A DNA stretch of 34,010 bases from an uncultured bacterium (GTDB lineage Bacteria; Verrucomicrobiota; Kiritimatiellia; RFP12; CAIWXQ01), in NCBI GenBank assembly GCA_903861045.1, contig CAIOST010000400.1:1-34010 (forward strand), in the 5' to 3' direction. Of the stretch, positions 24,281-33,804 are shown in pieces. The notes below the pieces were generated by a model. That model was given only the letters and a program-made list of their open reading frames with translations, searched no databases and had not been told where the DNA came from. How positions within the stretch are numbered: position 1 is the stretch's first letter; each line of letters opens with the position of its first letter. Made by a program: the position numbers and the translations under genes.

Positions 24281-25519
24281 ATGTATGCACGCCCTGTATC
24301 CACCGAATTAGCCTTGCGCACACCACGGCAGCAGGCGCTGTTGCTCTACCTTTTGCCGGCCTTGATGGACACCGCCTTATCGCTGGTGCTATTTGTCGGC
24401 ACGATTCGCGTGGCGCGCTTGGGTGGGGATGCCACCCAGTCCGCTGCCATTCTGGCGGTCTGGAGCGGCGTCTATATCGCGTCCTGTCCGTTTATCGGCC
24501 GGTGGGTCTCTGCCCGGAATGCCCGGCACCTGGCCTTAGCTGGCTGTCTGCTATTTTCTGTAGCCAGTCTCGGCATGGCGCTCGCCGCCCAGTATGCGAT
24601 CCTGCTCACGCTCGTAGGCGTAACAGGCTTGGCCAGCGCACTCTTCTTTATCGCCTTTCAACTTTTTATGCGGGAATGTAACGCAGCCACGGGACGTTCA
24701 CTACCGTATTCGGTGGGGATGTATACCTTTGCCTGGAGCTTAGGCTTTGCCTTTGGCCCACTCGTCTCCGGACTGATCATGCAGTACACTACGGTGGCGA
24801 CTGGCTGGCGCATCGCCTTTCTCACGGGCGCCGGGATTACTTTGGGTTTATCCGCCATCCTGGCGCGGGCCTTCCGCGCGCCTGCGCAGCAGGTCGCGGC
24901 ACCTAAGCCGCCAACCGAGCCCCGCACGGCCGTCTGCTATGCCGGCTGCCCCAATCTGGTTTGGCTTGGTTGGCTGGTGGCCGCCACCGGCTTTATCGCC
25001 CTCTCCCTTAATCGCACCGTCTTCAATGCGCGCGCGGTGGCCGATTTACACATGGCAGATGGTGCCCTTGGGCTGATTCTGTTTGCCATCTATCTGGTGC
25101 AGGCCTTGACAGGCTTGGCCCTGGTCCGCAGTCGCTGCTGGATGTACCGTCCCCTACCCGCCGTGGCGTTCACCGTGCCGGGCATCATGGGCCTGCTATG
25201 CCTGGCCTATGGCGAGCATCTGGCGCTGCTCGTGACCGGCGCGGCGCTATTCGGCCTCTATTCCGGGGCGTTCTGTTTCTACCTGGTCTTTCATGCGCTG
25301 GTCCGGACCGAACAGGCCGGTAAATATGTGGCCGTCAACGAAACCATCATCGGGGTGTCGTGCTTTATCGGTCCGTTGATCGGCGGCCGACTGGCCGATG
25401 CGTACGGTTTTGCCCTGCCATTCCTGGTGGCCACGGGACTGGTGCTGGCCACGCTCATCACGCAGGTAATCGTCGTGCGTCGCCTCACCGCCCTCAGACG
25501 ACCGGTCCAGACACACTAA
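24281..25519 (+). CDS. Major facilitator superfamily transporter
   Basis: A polytopic inner-membrane protein of 412 residues with about 12 hydrophobic helices in two sets of six, separated by a Pro/Lys-rich cytoplasmic loop near residue 205 (RAPAQQVAAPKPPTEPR). GRWVSARNARHLALAG (about 73-88) resembles the MFS loop 2-3 motif, and YTFAWSLGFAFGPLVSGLIM has the helix 5 G-x3-GP-x2-G pattern of drug/proton antiporter-type exporters. The substrate is unknown. ATG 24281 has only a weak ribosome site, so the start is moderately certain. It stands alone: divergent from the secreted-protein operon and convergent with the NERD gene. Confidence 0.85.
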   Translation: MYARPVSTELALRTPRQQALLLYLLPALMDTALSLVLFVGTIRVARLGGDATQSAAILAVWSGVYIASCPFIGRWVSARNARHLALAGCLLFSVASLGMALAAQYAILLTLVGVTGLASALFFIAFQLFMRECNAATGRSLPYSVGMYTFAWSLGFAFGPLVSGLIMQYTTVATGWRIAFLTGAGITLGLSAILARAFRAPAQQVAAPKPPTEPRTAVCYAGCPNLVWLGWLVAATGFIALSLNRTVFNARAVADLHMADGALGLILFAIYLVQALTGLALVRSRCWMYRPLPAVAFTVPGIMGLLCLAYGEHLALLVTGAALFGLYSGAFCFYLVFHALVRTEQAGKYVAVNETIIGVSCFIGPLIGGRLADAYGFALPFLVATGLVLATLITQVIVVRRLTALRRPVQTH

Positions 25520-25525
25520 AGCCGC

Positions 25526-25537
25526 CGGATTAATCCG
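25526..25537. repeat. 12-bp perfect palindrome between convergent genes
   Basis: CGGATT-AATCCG lies in the 29-base gap between the converging transporter and NERD genes, flanked by GCCGC on both sides. It could pair in RNA from either strand as a short stem but has no T tract, so a termination role is only possible. Confidence 0.4.
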
Positions 25538-25548
25538 CCGCCGTACGG

Positions 25549-26280
25549 TCAGGCGGGGCGGCTGTCGGTCAAGGCGCGGACCAGTCCCGCCACATCCGCC
25601 GGTGCGACGGCACGACTGGGGGGCTTGGTCAGGATGGCCTGTAGATCCGCGCGGTTGCAGACGATGGCATCCGCGACCATTTGCGGCGGCGCGGTAAAGC
25701 GGTCACTGGCGAAACAGACGACCGGTACGATTGGCACATGATAGACGCCCGCGCGCCCCAACCGCAGTTGTAACGCCGCCACGGCCTGGCGCACTTGCGC
25801 CAACGGCGCCCGACGCGGACGCCGGCCATCGAGCAGCAAACCCTCATCGGTTAGCGTCACGCGCCCCTGCCAGTTCTTGGTTTCGATCGCAAAAGCCCCC
25901 GTGGGGCCCACGACCAGGTGATCGAGATCGCCCTGCCGCCACATCAGCACACCGCCGCCTAGCTCTAGCGAATGAAACACCTCGAAGCCAGCGGGCAGAT
26001 TGCCCAATACCCGCGCCACCTGCTCCTCCCCGGCCGCCCCCTTAAAGAAAGCGGCCACCCGCGCACAACAGGCATACGTGCCCAACAGCAACAATACGCC
26101 AACCAGCAACAGAATCAAGCCGGCTAGCCATCCTGATAGATGTATCCCTGAGACCGCCCCTGCCACATAGCCGGCACAAAAAAGTGCCACCAATAACGGC
26201 CAGCCTGCACGACCAATGCCCGCCATGCGTGCCCCCTCACCGGGCGAACCGTGGATCCGTGCTTGCTGGCTATCAGACAT
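25549..26280 (-). CDS. Membrane-anchored NERD-domain protein (nuclease-related)
   Basis: 243 residues. Two adjacent membrane helices (about 27-45 and 49-71) are followed by a NERD domain: GAAGEEQVARVLGNLP (81-96), GDLDHLVVGPTGAFAIETKNW (118-138) and a following PLAQVRQAV helix. Asp120, Glu133 and Lys135 match the D...E-x-K core shared with restriction-type nuclease folds. The biochemical activity of NERD proteins is mostly unproven, so DNA processing at the membrane is inference. It follows valS by 24 bases on the same strand and is the last gene of the hom-lysC-valS string, with no obvious functional link to it. Confidence 0.85.
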   Translation of the reverse strand: MSDSQQARIHGSPGEGARMAGIGRAGWPLLVALFCAGYVAGAVSGIHLSGWLAGLILLLVGVLLLLGTYACCARVAAFFKGAAGEEQVARVLGNLPAGFEVFHSLELGGGVLMWRQGDLDHLVVGPTGAFAIETKNWQGRVTLTDEGLLLDGRRPRRAPLAQVRQAVAALQLRLGRAGVYHVPIVPVVCFASDRFTAPPQMVADAIVCNRADLQAILTKPPSRAVAPADVAGLVRALTDSRPA

Positions 26281-26304
26281 GGCGATTCCTGCGTAGGTTC
26301 TGCC

Positions 26305-28989
26305 TCATGGCGCCAGTTCGGACAAGGTCTTAGCTAACCGTTCCAAACGTGCCATGGTTTCGGTCAGTTCGCTGCGTTTGGCGCGCTGCTGTTCCACCAC
26401 CTGCGGTGGGGCCTTGGCCACAAACCCATCATTCGCAAGCTTCGCTTCGATCCCGTTAAGGAAACCACGCGTTTTGGTTAACTCCCCCTGGATGCGCGTC
26501 ATTTCCGCGCGTACATCAATTAAGCCGCTCAGTGGCAAATAGATCGTGCCGAGTTTGCCGATGGCCCCTGGCATTCCTTGGGCTTCGCCGCCTGCCACAA
26601 TCTCAATGGTTTCGGCGCGCAGTAGTGCCTGCAACGACCGTTGGTCACGGGCAAACCGTTCGGCGGTGCCAGCCTCCAGCGTATGCACCACATAGCGGAT
26701 CTGCTTGGCCGGCGGGATACCGTACTCGGCGCGCAGTGATCGCCCGGCCCCAATCAGTTCATGCTTGGCATCCACATACGCCGTCACGGACTCGCTGAGC
26801 CCCCAGGCTGCGGTCATGGACGGGGTCAGCGGCCGAGGCCAGGGCGCCAGCAGGATGGTTTCCTCGGCGGTGGCATATCCCATGGTATGCCAGAGCTCTT
26901 CCGTGAGAAACGGCATGTATGGGTGTAACAACTTCAAGGAAGAGGCGAAGACATGCGTCATCAGGCGCAACACCTGCTCGCGACGCGCGAGGTCCTCGCC
27001 GTACAGATCGTCCTTGGCATATTCCACATACCAGTCACAGAAGCTGCTCCAGATAAAGTCGTAGAGCAGGCGGGCGCCATCCTGGAAGCGGAACTGTTCC
27101 AGTTGGGCCGTCATGTTGCGCACGGTTTCGTCGCACGTAGCTAGCAGATGCCGGTCATCATCCGTCAGATGCGCCGGATCGAGTTGCGGCGCCGTCGTCG
27201 CCAGCGCGCGCCAGTCGAGCCCGGTGGTCTTCTCCATGTGCAGAAGCAAGAAGCGCGCCGCATTCCAGATCTTGGTGCCGAAATTGCGCCCGATCTCGAA
27301 CTTATCCATGTTGACTTGGACATCCTGGCCGGTAGCCGTGATCATCATCAGGCTGAAGCGCAGGGAGTCCGCACTGTATTGCGCAATAATATCTAGCGGG
27401 TCAATGGAGTTACCGAGACTCTTGCTCATTTTCCGGCCCTGGTCATCACGGACCGTGCCGTGAATGTAGACATGCCGGAACGGCGGTTGCCCCATGAACT
27501 TGCAACCGGCCATGATCATGCGTGCCACCCAGAAGAAAATGATTTCTGAGGCGGTGACCAGATCATGCGTGGGGTAATACTTCTGCAGGTCGGCATTGTC
27601 GTGCGGCCACCCCAGCGTGCTGAATGGCCAGAGCCAGGAAGAGAACCACGTATCCAGCACATCCTCGTCCTGGGTGATGGCCGTGGCGCTGCATTTGGGG
27701 CAGGCCGTAGGCGCCTGTTTGGCCGCCCATTCGTGTCGACAGTCACCGCACCAGTACACCGGAATGCGGTGGCCCCACCAGATCTGGCGCGAGATGCACC
27801 AGTCGCGGATGTTCTCCGTCCAATCCAGGTAGACCTTCTCCCAGCGTTTCGGCGTGAACTGCACCTGCCCGCTGCGCACGGCCTCGATGGCCGCGTCGGC
27901 CAACGGCTTCATCCGCACAAACCATTGCAAGGAGAGGCGTGGTTCCACCACGGTATCGCAGCGGTAGCAATGCCCCACCGCGTGCAGGTGAGGTTCCACC
28001 TTCACTAGCAACCCTTGGGCTTCGAGATCAGCCACGAGCTGCTTGCGACAGGCAAAGCGATCCATCCCCGCGTACGGACCGGCCGCCTCGTTCATGGTGC
28101 CATCGCCATGCATGACATTCACGGACGGCAAGTCGTGACGCTGCGCCACCTGGAAATCGTTCGGATCGTGGGCCGGTGTGATCTTGACCACCCCCGTGCC
28201 AAAGGCCCGATCCACATAATCATCCGCCACCACGCGTAACGTGCGCCCGAGCAGCGGGAGCGTCACGGTGCAGCCATGCAGGTGCGTATAGCGCTCATCC
28301 TTGGGGTTGACGGCCACAGCCGTATCGCCCAGCATGGTCTCCGGGCGGGTGGTGGCCACGGTCAGATAACTGCCATCCGAGACGGGGTACCGGATGTGCC
28401 AGAGGTTCCCCTGTGTCTCCTGATGCTCGCTCTCCTCGTCCGACAGAGCGGTATGACAACGCGGGCACCAATTGACGATGTAGTTGCCGCGGTAGATCAG
28501 ACCTTCGTTATACAGACGGCAGAAAACTTCTGCCACGGATTCGCTCAGACCTTCATCCATGGTAAAGCGTTCGCGCGGCCAGTCGCAACTGGCACCAAGC
28601 TGGCGGAGTTGACGCACAATGGTGCCGCCATATTCCTTGCGCCACTCCCAGACCTTCTGAAGAAACGCCTCGCGACCCAGATCGCGCCGACTTTTCCCTT
28701 CCTTGCGCAGGGCCTTTTCCACTACATTCTGCGTCGCAATACCGGCATGATCCGTGCCCGGTAGCCAGAGGGTATTGCGCCCCTCCATGCGCCGCCAGCG
28801 CACCAGGATGTCTTGCACCGTACTATTGAGGGCGTGCCCCATATGCAGGATGCCCGTCACATTCGGCGGCGGGATCATCACGCAATACGGCTCACCGTCG
28901 CGTGCCGCCTCCGCATGAAAGAACCCTTGCGCCTCCCACCAGGCGTACCACTTGGCTTCGACGGCTTTCGGATCGTAGTGTTTATCCAT
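26305..28989 (-). CDS. valS: Valine--tRNA ligase
   Basis: Charges tRNA-Val; cytoplasmic class I synthetase of 894 residues. PPPNVTGILHMGHAL holds the HIGH-type motif (His49 to His52). The editing domain has VATTRPETMLGDTAVAV. Zinc-ribbon cysteines are seen in WCPRC and in CGDC ... CPKC. GRKMSKSLGNSIDP (about 517-530) is the second signature. A C-terminal coiled-coil arm (about 828-894, EMTRIQGELTKTRGFL...) completes the bacterial form. ATG 28989 has GGATGA about eight bases upstream, located in the last codons of lysC; the intergenic gap is 6 bases, so the two genes are co-transcribed. Confidence 0.98.
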   Translation of the reverse strand: MDKHYDPKAVEAKWYAWWEAQGFFHAEAARDGEPYCVMIPPPNVTGILHMGHALNSTVQDILVRWRRMEGRNTLWLPGTDHAGIATQNVVEKALRKEGKSRRDLGREAFLQKVWEWRKEYGGTIVRQLRQLGASCDWPRERFTMDEGLSESVAEVFCRLYNEGLIYRGNYIVNWCPRCHTALSDEESEHQETQGNLWHIRYPVSDGSYLTVATTRPETMLGDTAVAVNPKDERYTHLHGCTVTLPLLGRTLRVVADDYVDRAFGTGVVKITPAHDPNDFQVAQRHDLPSVNVMHGDGTMNEAAGPYAGMDRFACRKQLVADLEAQGLLVKVEPHLHAVGHCYRCDTVVEPRLSLQWFVRMKPLADAAIEAVRSGQVQFTPKRWEKVYLDWTENIRDWCISRQIWWGHRIPVYWCGDCRHEWAAKQAPTACPKCSATAITQDEDVLDTWFSSWLWPFSTLGWPHDNADLQKYYPTHDLVTASEIIFFWVARMIMAGCKFMGQPPFRHVYIHGTVRDDQGRKMSKSLGNSIDPLDIIAQYSADSLRFSLMMITATGQDVQVNMDKFEIGRNFGTKIWNAARFLLLHMEKTTGLDWRALATTAPQLDPAHLTDDDRHLLATCDETVRNMTAQLEQFRFQDGARLLYDFIWSSFCDWYVEYAKDDLYGEDLARREQVLRLMTHVFASSLKLLHPYMPFLTEELWHTMGYATAEETILLAPWPRPLTPSMTAAWGLSESVTAYVDAKHELIGAGRSLRAEYGIPPAKQIRYVVHTLEAGTAERFARDQRSLQALLRAETIEIVAGGEAQGMPGAIGKLGTIYLPLSGLIDVRAEMTRIQGELTKTRGFLNGIEAKLANDGFVAKAPPQVVEQQRAKRSELTETMARLERLAKTLSELAP

Positions 28990-28995
28990 GGTGCA

Positions 28996-30360
28996 TCATC
29001 CAAAAAACGCCTGGTACAGGCACTGCACGGCGCGTTCGCGGTCCGCTGCCTTGACACCAAACATGATGCTGATTTCCGAGGCGCCCTGATTAATCATCTC
29101 GATGTTGACCCCGGCCTCCGCCAGCGCCCGGGTGGCACGTGCGGCCATGCCCACCGTGTAATGCATCCCCTCGCCCACCACCATGACCAGCGCATGACCG
29201 CGCTCGACCAGGATGTTGTCCGGTTTGAACTCCGCCCGGATGCGTTCCACCACGCGTTGTTCCCGGGCGGCATCAAAACGTGATTCGCGAATCACGACCG
29301 AGACGTTGTCAATGCCGGACGGCATATGCTCGATCGAAACGCCCTCTTCCTCCAGAATCTGCAGCAGGCGCCGGCAGAAGCCGACCTCGCGATTCATCAG
29401 GTACTTATCCACGTAGACGTTAACGAACCCCGTATCGCTGGCGATCCCCACTACCGCGCACTCGCCCGGTTGCACGTCGCGCTTGGGCACCACCATGGAG
29501 CCAGGCTGTTCCGGCCGGTTGGTATTGCGGATGTTGATCGGCACGCCGGCCCGGATGGCCGGCAGCACGGCTTCGTCGTGGAAAACGCCAAACCCGGCAT
29601 AGGAGAGTTCGCGCATCTCCCGGAAAGTCATCACATCAATGGCGTGGCGCACGTTCGGCACGATACGCGGATCCACGGCATAGACGGAATCCACATCCGT
29701 GAAGTTCTCGTAAACGTCGGCCTTGACCGCGGCGGCCAGGATCGCCCCGGTGATGTCTGAGCCGCCGCGCGGGAAGGTCGCCACGGCGCCGCTACGCGTA
29801 TAGCCGAAAAACCCGGGGAAGATCACCAGCGCCTGGCGATCGCGCAGCGCGCGTTCGAGCTGCTGGTAGGATTCATCCAGCAACTGGGCATTGCCGAATT
29901 CATCCGTCAACAGCATGCCGGCATCACGCGGGTCCATGTACTCAGCCGCCACGCCGCGGGCGCGAAACGCAGCCGCCACAATCTTGGCGCTGTTGTCCTC
30001 GCCAGCGGCTTTCATGGCATCCAGGAACATGCCGGCATGATCGCGTCGTCCTGCCAGCCGTCGACGCAGGTCCGCTTCGATCTCCGCCACCACGCCGCGC
30101 TCCAACCCCAGCGACTGCTGAATCTCCACAAAACGCCCCACCAGCTCCTGTAGCACAGGCTCGGTTTCCTTGCCGGCCAGCGCCAGATTGGCGCATTCAA
30201 TCAGCAGATCCGTGACCTTGGTGTCCTGTTTGTTACGCTTGCCCGGCGCGGAAACCACCACCACCCGGCGGTCCGGATCGGCCAGCACAATGTCGCACAC
30301 TTTCTTGACCTGGCTGCCATCGGCCAGCGATGAGCCACCGAATTTACATACCTTGAGCAT
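28996..30360 (-). CDS. lysC: Aspartate kinase
   Basis: Phosphorylates L-aspartate, the first step toward lysine, threonine and methionine. 454 residues: KVCKFGGSSLADG (3-15, Ser where many enzymes have Thr), VVVVSAPGKRNKQDTKVTDLL, FPRGGSDITGAILAAAVKADVYENFTDVDSVYAVDPRIV (nucleotide- and aspartate-binding loop), then two ACT-like regulatory repeats (about 310-454) with SDTGFVNVYVDKYLMN and NIEMINQGASEISIMFGV. The latter suggest feedback inhibition, although the effector cannot be read off. It is monofunctional, with hom as a separate gene 54 bases upstream. ATG 30360 has AAGGA at normal distance. Confidence 0.96.
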   Translation of the reverse strand: MLKVCKFGGSSLADGSQVKKVCDIVLADPDRRVVVVSAPGKRNKQDTKVTDLLIECANLALAGKETEPVLQELVGRFVEIQQSLGLERGVVAEIEADLRRRLAGRRDHAGMFLDAMKAAGEDNSAKIVAAAFRARGVAAEYMDPRDAGMLLTDEFGNAQLLDESYQQLERALRDRQALVIFPGFFGYTRSGAVATFPRGGSDITGAILAAAVKADVYENFTDVDSVYAVDPRIVPNVRHAIDVMTFREMRELSYAGFGVFHDEAVLPAIRAGVPINIRNTNRPEQPGSMVVPKRDVQPGECAVVGIASDTGFVNVYVDKYLMNREVGFCRRLLQILEEEGVSIEHMPSGIDNVSVVIRESRFDAAREQRVVERIRAEFKPDNILVERGHALVMVVGEGMHYTVGMAARATRALAEAGVNIEMINQGASEISIMFGVKAADRERAVQCLYQAFFG

Positions 30361-30414
30361 GGATTATTCCTTGTGGGTTGAAGACGATTCTCGTGTTCCA
30401 GGAAACGCGCGGGG

Positions 30415-31710
30415 TCAATCGAGGATCCGCAAGCGTGTAGGGGCTTCCCCCAGTACACCCGCCGCCTGAATTTCCGCCAGGGCCGCATGCAGTTCCGCCT
30501 CACGCGCGGCATGCGTCAGGACCACCACGGGCACATGCCCGCCCTCCTGCAGCACGGCGCGTTGCGTGACGGCCGAGATGCTGACGCCGTGTCGACCCAG
30601 GATCGCCGTGAAGATCCCGAGCGAACCCGGCTTGTCGAGCACCATCAACCGCACATAATAGCGGCTGGTGATCTCTGCCAGCGGACGCACCCGCAGCGTC
30701 TGGTTGGCCCGCGGCACCCCGCGCCGGTGCCGCGGCTGTCGGGAAACCAGTCCTTGCGCCACATCGGCCAGGTCGCCAATCACCGTGCTGGCGGTAGGAT
30801 CGCGCCCGGCGCCCCGCCCGTAATAGAGCGTATCGCCTGTAAGATCGCACTGCACCATCACGGCGTTGAACACCTGATTCACCGAAGCGAGCATGTGTCC
30901 CATCGGTACCAGGGTCGGGTGCACCCGCACTTCAATCTCATCCCCATCGCGGCGGATAACCGCCAGCAGCTTGATGCGATAGCCCAGTTCGCGCGCATAC
31001 TGCACATCCATGCCGGAGAGCCCGCGGATCCCCTCGACCGTCACGGCGGAGAGCGGCACATGAAACCCGTACGCCAGCGAAGATAGGATCACAGCCTTGT
31101 GGGCGGTATCAAACCCGTCAATGTCCAATGCCGGATCCGTTTCAGCATAGCCGGCCTCCTGCGCGGCACGCAGGACCACGTCAAAGGCCGCCCCTTCCGA
31201 CTCCATGCGTGAAAGAATGTAGTTACAGGTGCCATTCAGAATCCCTAGGATTCGTTGCACCTGATTACCGATCAACCCTTCCCGCAAAACCCGGATGATC
31301 GGGATCCCCCCGCCCACGCTTGCGCCGAAGGCCAGATCCACCTGCCCCTGCTCTGCCAGCCCGAAGAGCTCTTCGCCATATTCGGCCAGCAACTTTTTGT
31401 TAGCCGTGACCACCGGCTTGCCGGCCTGCAGGGCTTCCGACACCAGTGCACGGGCAATCCCCGTGCCGCCAATCAGTTCTACCACAATGTCCACGGTGGG
31501 ATCTTGGATCACGGCCCGCGCATCCCGCGTCAGGATTGCGCGGTCCACTGGCACGCCCCGGTCGCGCTCCAGATCAACATCCGCAATCCGCCGGACGACC
31601 AACTCTACCCCTAAACGATGCGACAGCAGTTCGCGATTGCGGTGCAATCCAGCCACCACGCCCGCACCGACCGTCCCGAAACCTAGTAATCCAATGCCAA
31701 TCTGCTTCAT
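30415..31710 (-). CDS. hom: Homoserine dehydrogenase
   Basis: Reduces aspartate semialdehyde to homoserine with NAD(P)H. 431 residues: Rossmann motif GLLGFGTVGAGVV (7-19), VVTANKKLLAEYG with the conserved Lys near 104, GILNGTCNYILSRM, and GYAETDPALDIDGFDTAHK with the catalytic-region Lys near 205. The C-terminal ACT domain (about 345-431; RYYVRLMVLDKPGSLGIFTAILG) implies amino-acid feedback, commonly by threonine. ATG 31710 has GGAGAAGAG about eight bases upstream. It leads the hom-lysC-valS-NERD string. Confidence 0.96.
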   Translation of the reverse strand: MKQIGIGLLGFGTVGAGVVAGLHRNRELLSHRLGVELVVRRIADVDLERDRGVPVDRAILTRDARAVIQDPTVDIVVELIGGTGIARALVSEALQAGKPVVTANKKLLAEYGEELFGLAEQGQVDLAFGASVGGGIPIIRVLREGLIGNQVQRILGILNGTCNYILSRMESEGAAFDVVLRAAQEAGYAETDPALDIDGFDTAHKAVILSSLAYGFHVPLSAVTVEGIRGLSGMDVQYARELGYRIKLLAVIRRDGDEIEVRVHPTLVPMGHMLASVNQVFNAVMVQCDLTGDTLYYGRGAGRDPTASTVIGDLADVAQGLVSRQPRHRRGVPRANQTLRVRPLAEITSRYYVRLMVLDKPGSLGIFTAILGRHGVSISAVTQRAVLQEGGHVPVVVLTHAAREAELHAALAEIQAAGVLGEAPTRLRILD

Positions 31711-31788
31711 CTGAATTCTCTTCTCCAGGCCATGTGCTTTCCGAAATGGGCTATAGAATAGGTCATGCTGCAGGCGTCCACAAGCGGC
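31711..31788 (-). promoter_or_regulatory. Possible promoter region of hom string
   Basis: On the minus strand this 78-base gap contains TTGTGG, 17 bases, then TATTCT, a poor match (3 and 4 of 6). Because the terminator stands directly upstream, some promoter must lie here or within the first gene. The exact boxes are uncertain. The space is too short for a lysine riboswitch. Confidence 0.3.
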
Positions 31789-31836
31789 AAAAAAAAAGAA
31801 AGGCGCGACTGCTTCTCGAAGCTAGGTCGCGCCTTT
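31789..31836 (-). terminator. Strong intrinsic terminator of the oadA-like gene
   Basis: Read on the minus strand, AAAGGCGCGAC (31836-31826) pairs perfectly with GTCGCGCCTTT (31809-31799), an 11-bp stem. The 16-base loop contains an inner GCTTC/GAAGC stem. It is followed by C and then nine Ts (31797-31789). It lies 37 bases after the oadA-like stop and insulates hom from it. Confidence 0.9.
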
Positions 31837-31872
31837 CACAGAACGATACCGGTCTCCCAACCGTCCGCCCAC

Positions 31873-33759
31873 CTACAGGAGTTCGATAGCGGCCATCGGC
31901 TGCCCCTTCGCGACATGGTCGCCGTGCTGCACAAGGAAGCGCACCACCTTGCAGGCCTTATCCGATTTGATCTGATTGAACAATTTCATGGCTTCCACAA
32001 TGCAGACAGCCTCGCCCGCTTTAACGGCTCCCCCCTCTTCCATCAGGTTCGGCTTGCCAGGCGCCGACGAGCGATAGAACGTGCCGTTCAAGGGGGCATT
32101 GATGGTCGGCCCTGTTACCACCGCAGGCGCTGCAGTGGCCGCAAGCGCTGCCGTAGCCGCCACAGGCGCCGCGACCGGCAGTTCTGCCACTGCCGGCAAC
32201 GTGATGGCTCCCGTTCCGCACACGCCGAGTTTCCCTGCCAGACTCGCCACCAGTCGCCCAATCTCGGCAAACCGGGCCATCTCCGACTCCGCCGACACGC
32301 TCAGTGCGGCCGCGACCGGCACATCCTTGGTTGCCGCCTTCTTTGGCGCCTGCTCCTGATCGGCGGGAATGGCCGGCCGATCCGCCGGTGCCATGGCGCG
32401 CCATTTGAAGTACCCCAGCGCCACCTCCGGGAAGAGGCAATACGAAAGAATATCCTCTTCCCCTTGGATCAGCTTGGGATCCAGCTCCTTGGCCGCCGCT
32501 GGCAGGCGCGGCGACAGTAGATCGGCCGGACGGCAGGTGATCGGCTGCTCACCATCCAGAATCTTCTTGGCAATTTCCGGGTCAATCGGCGCCGGTGACC
32601 GGCCATAGAACCCTTTGACATAGTCCTTCGTTTCCTGCGGCACCATGCCGTAGCGCTCCCCGGCCAACACATTCATGACCGACTGTACGCCCACAATCTG
32701 GCTGGTGGGCGTAACCAACGGCGGATAGCCGAGATCCTTGCGCGCGCGCGGCAACTCTGCGAGTACCTCCGGTAGGCGATCCAACGCCCCTTGCTGTTGC
32801 AACTGGGAACGCAGGTTGGAAATCATGCCCCCCGGAATATGATGCACAAGTACATCCACATCTACCACTTCCAGTGTGCCATGCGAGGGCTCGCGCTTCG
32901 GCTTCAGCGCCACACAGTAGTTATTGATCTTCTCAACGGCGTGATGGTCAACACCGGTCTGATATCCGGCATCTTCAAAAACGGCCAGAATGGTCTCAAC
33001 CGCCGGCTGCGAGGAATAGCCCGACATGGTCGCCACGCAGCAGTCCACCGCACCCGCACCCGCCTTGACACCCTCAAAATAGGTCGTCACGGCCATACCG
33101 CTGGTCATGTGGCAATGCAGTTGAATGGGAATTTTGAGGTTCTGGGTCAACGCGCCCACCAGCTCCCGCGCCCCGGCCGGGGTCAGAATGCCAGCCATGT
33201 CCTTGATGCAGATCGAATCGGCCCCCATGGACTCCTGTTCCTTGCCGATCTGCACGTATTTTTCGACCGTGTGCACCGGGCTCGAGGTGTAACAGATCGT
33301 CCCCTGGGCATGACCGCCGCACTTCTTGACGGCCGCCAACGCCTGTTCCAGGTTGCGGGTATCATTCAACGCATCAAAGACCCGGAAGATGTCCATGCCG
33401 TTCTCACAGGCCAGCGAGATAAAGCGGTAGAGCACATCGTCCGGATAGTTACGGTATCCAAGGATATTCTGCCCGCGCAACAGCATTTGTAACGGCGTCT
33501 TCTTGGCAATAGCCTTGATCTGACGCAGGCGTTCCCACGGATTCTCCCGCAGGAACCGCAAACAGACGTCAAACGTGGCCCCGCCCCAGCATTCCAGCGA
33601 GTAATACCCGGCGTTATCAATGGTTTCCAAGATTTGCAGGATGTCATCCGTACGCATGCGGGTGGCCCACAACGACTGATGGGCATCGCGCAAGGTCGTG
33701 TCCGTGATGCGCAAACGGGAATCCGTAGGAGTTGTCTTCGCGGTCTTCTGCTTGGTCAT
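31873..33759 (-). CDS. oadA: Biotin-dependent carboxyltransferase subunit (oxaloacetate decarboxylase alpha / pyruvate carboxylase B type)
   Basis: 628 residues: an HMGL-like TIM barrel with ITDTTLRDAHQSLWATR (18-34), ECWGGATFDVCLRFL, MLLRGQNILGYRNYPD, the metal site LHCHMTSG and SICIKDMAG (Lys carbamylation position), and a conserved PYC/OADA helical domain (about 310-480). An Ala/Val/Pro-rich linker (about 505-560) and a C-terminal biotinyl domain with EAMKL follow (biotin on Lys592, the motif having Leu where EAMKM is usual). The fusion with the biotin domain fits OadA of sodium-pumping decarboxylase or PycB of two-subunit pyruvate carboxylase. Neither a partner (OadB/OadG) nor a biotin carboxylase is adjacent, so the reaction is undecided. 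ATG 33759 has AGGGA about ten bases upstream. Confidence 0.93.
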   Translation of the reverse strand: MTKQKTAKTTPTDSRLRITDTTLRDAHQSLWATRMRTDDILQILETIDNAGYYSLECWGGATFDVCLRFLRENPWERLRQIKAIAKKTPLQMLLRGQNILGYRNYPDDVLYRFISLACENGMDIFRVFDALNDTRNLEQALAAVKKCGGHAQGTICYTSSPVHTVEKYVQIGKEQESMGADSICIKDMAGILTPAGARELVGALTQNLKIPIQLHCHMTSGMAVTTYFEGVKAGAGAVDCCVATMSGYSSQPAVETILAVFEDAGYQTGVDHHAVEKINNYCVALKPKREPSHGTLEVVDVDVLVHHIPGGMISNLRSQLQQQGALDRLPEVLAELPRARKDLGYPPLVTPTSQIVGVQSVMNVLAGERYGMVPQETKDYVKGFYGRSPAPIDPEIAKKILDGEQPITCRPADLLSPRLPAAAKELDPKLIQGEEDILSYCLFPEVALGYFKWRAMAPADRPAIPADQEQAPKKAATKDVPVAAALSVSAESEMARFAEIGRLVASLAGKLGVCGTGAITLPAVAELPVAAPVAATAALAATAAPAVVTGPTINAPLNGTFYRSSAPGKPNLMEEGGAVKAGEAVCIVEAMKLFNQIKSDKACKVVRFLVQHGDHVAKGQPMAAIELL

Positions 33760-33804
33760 GCGTCACAAGTCCCTATTAAGTGGTTGAAACAAGGGGGCGT
33801 AGTC

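Noticed and set aside
31711-31788. Lysine or threonine leader/riboswitch before hom
   Set aside because: Only 78 bases are available after the upstream terminator, with no riboswitch core or leader peptide rich in regulatory codons.
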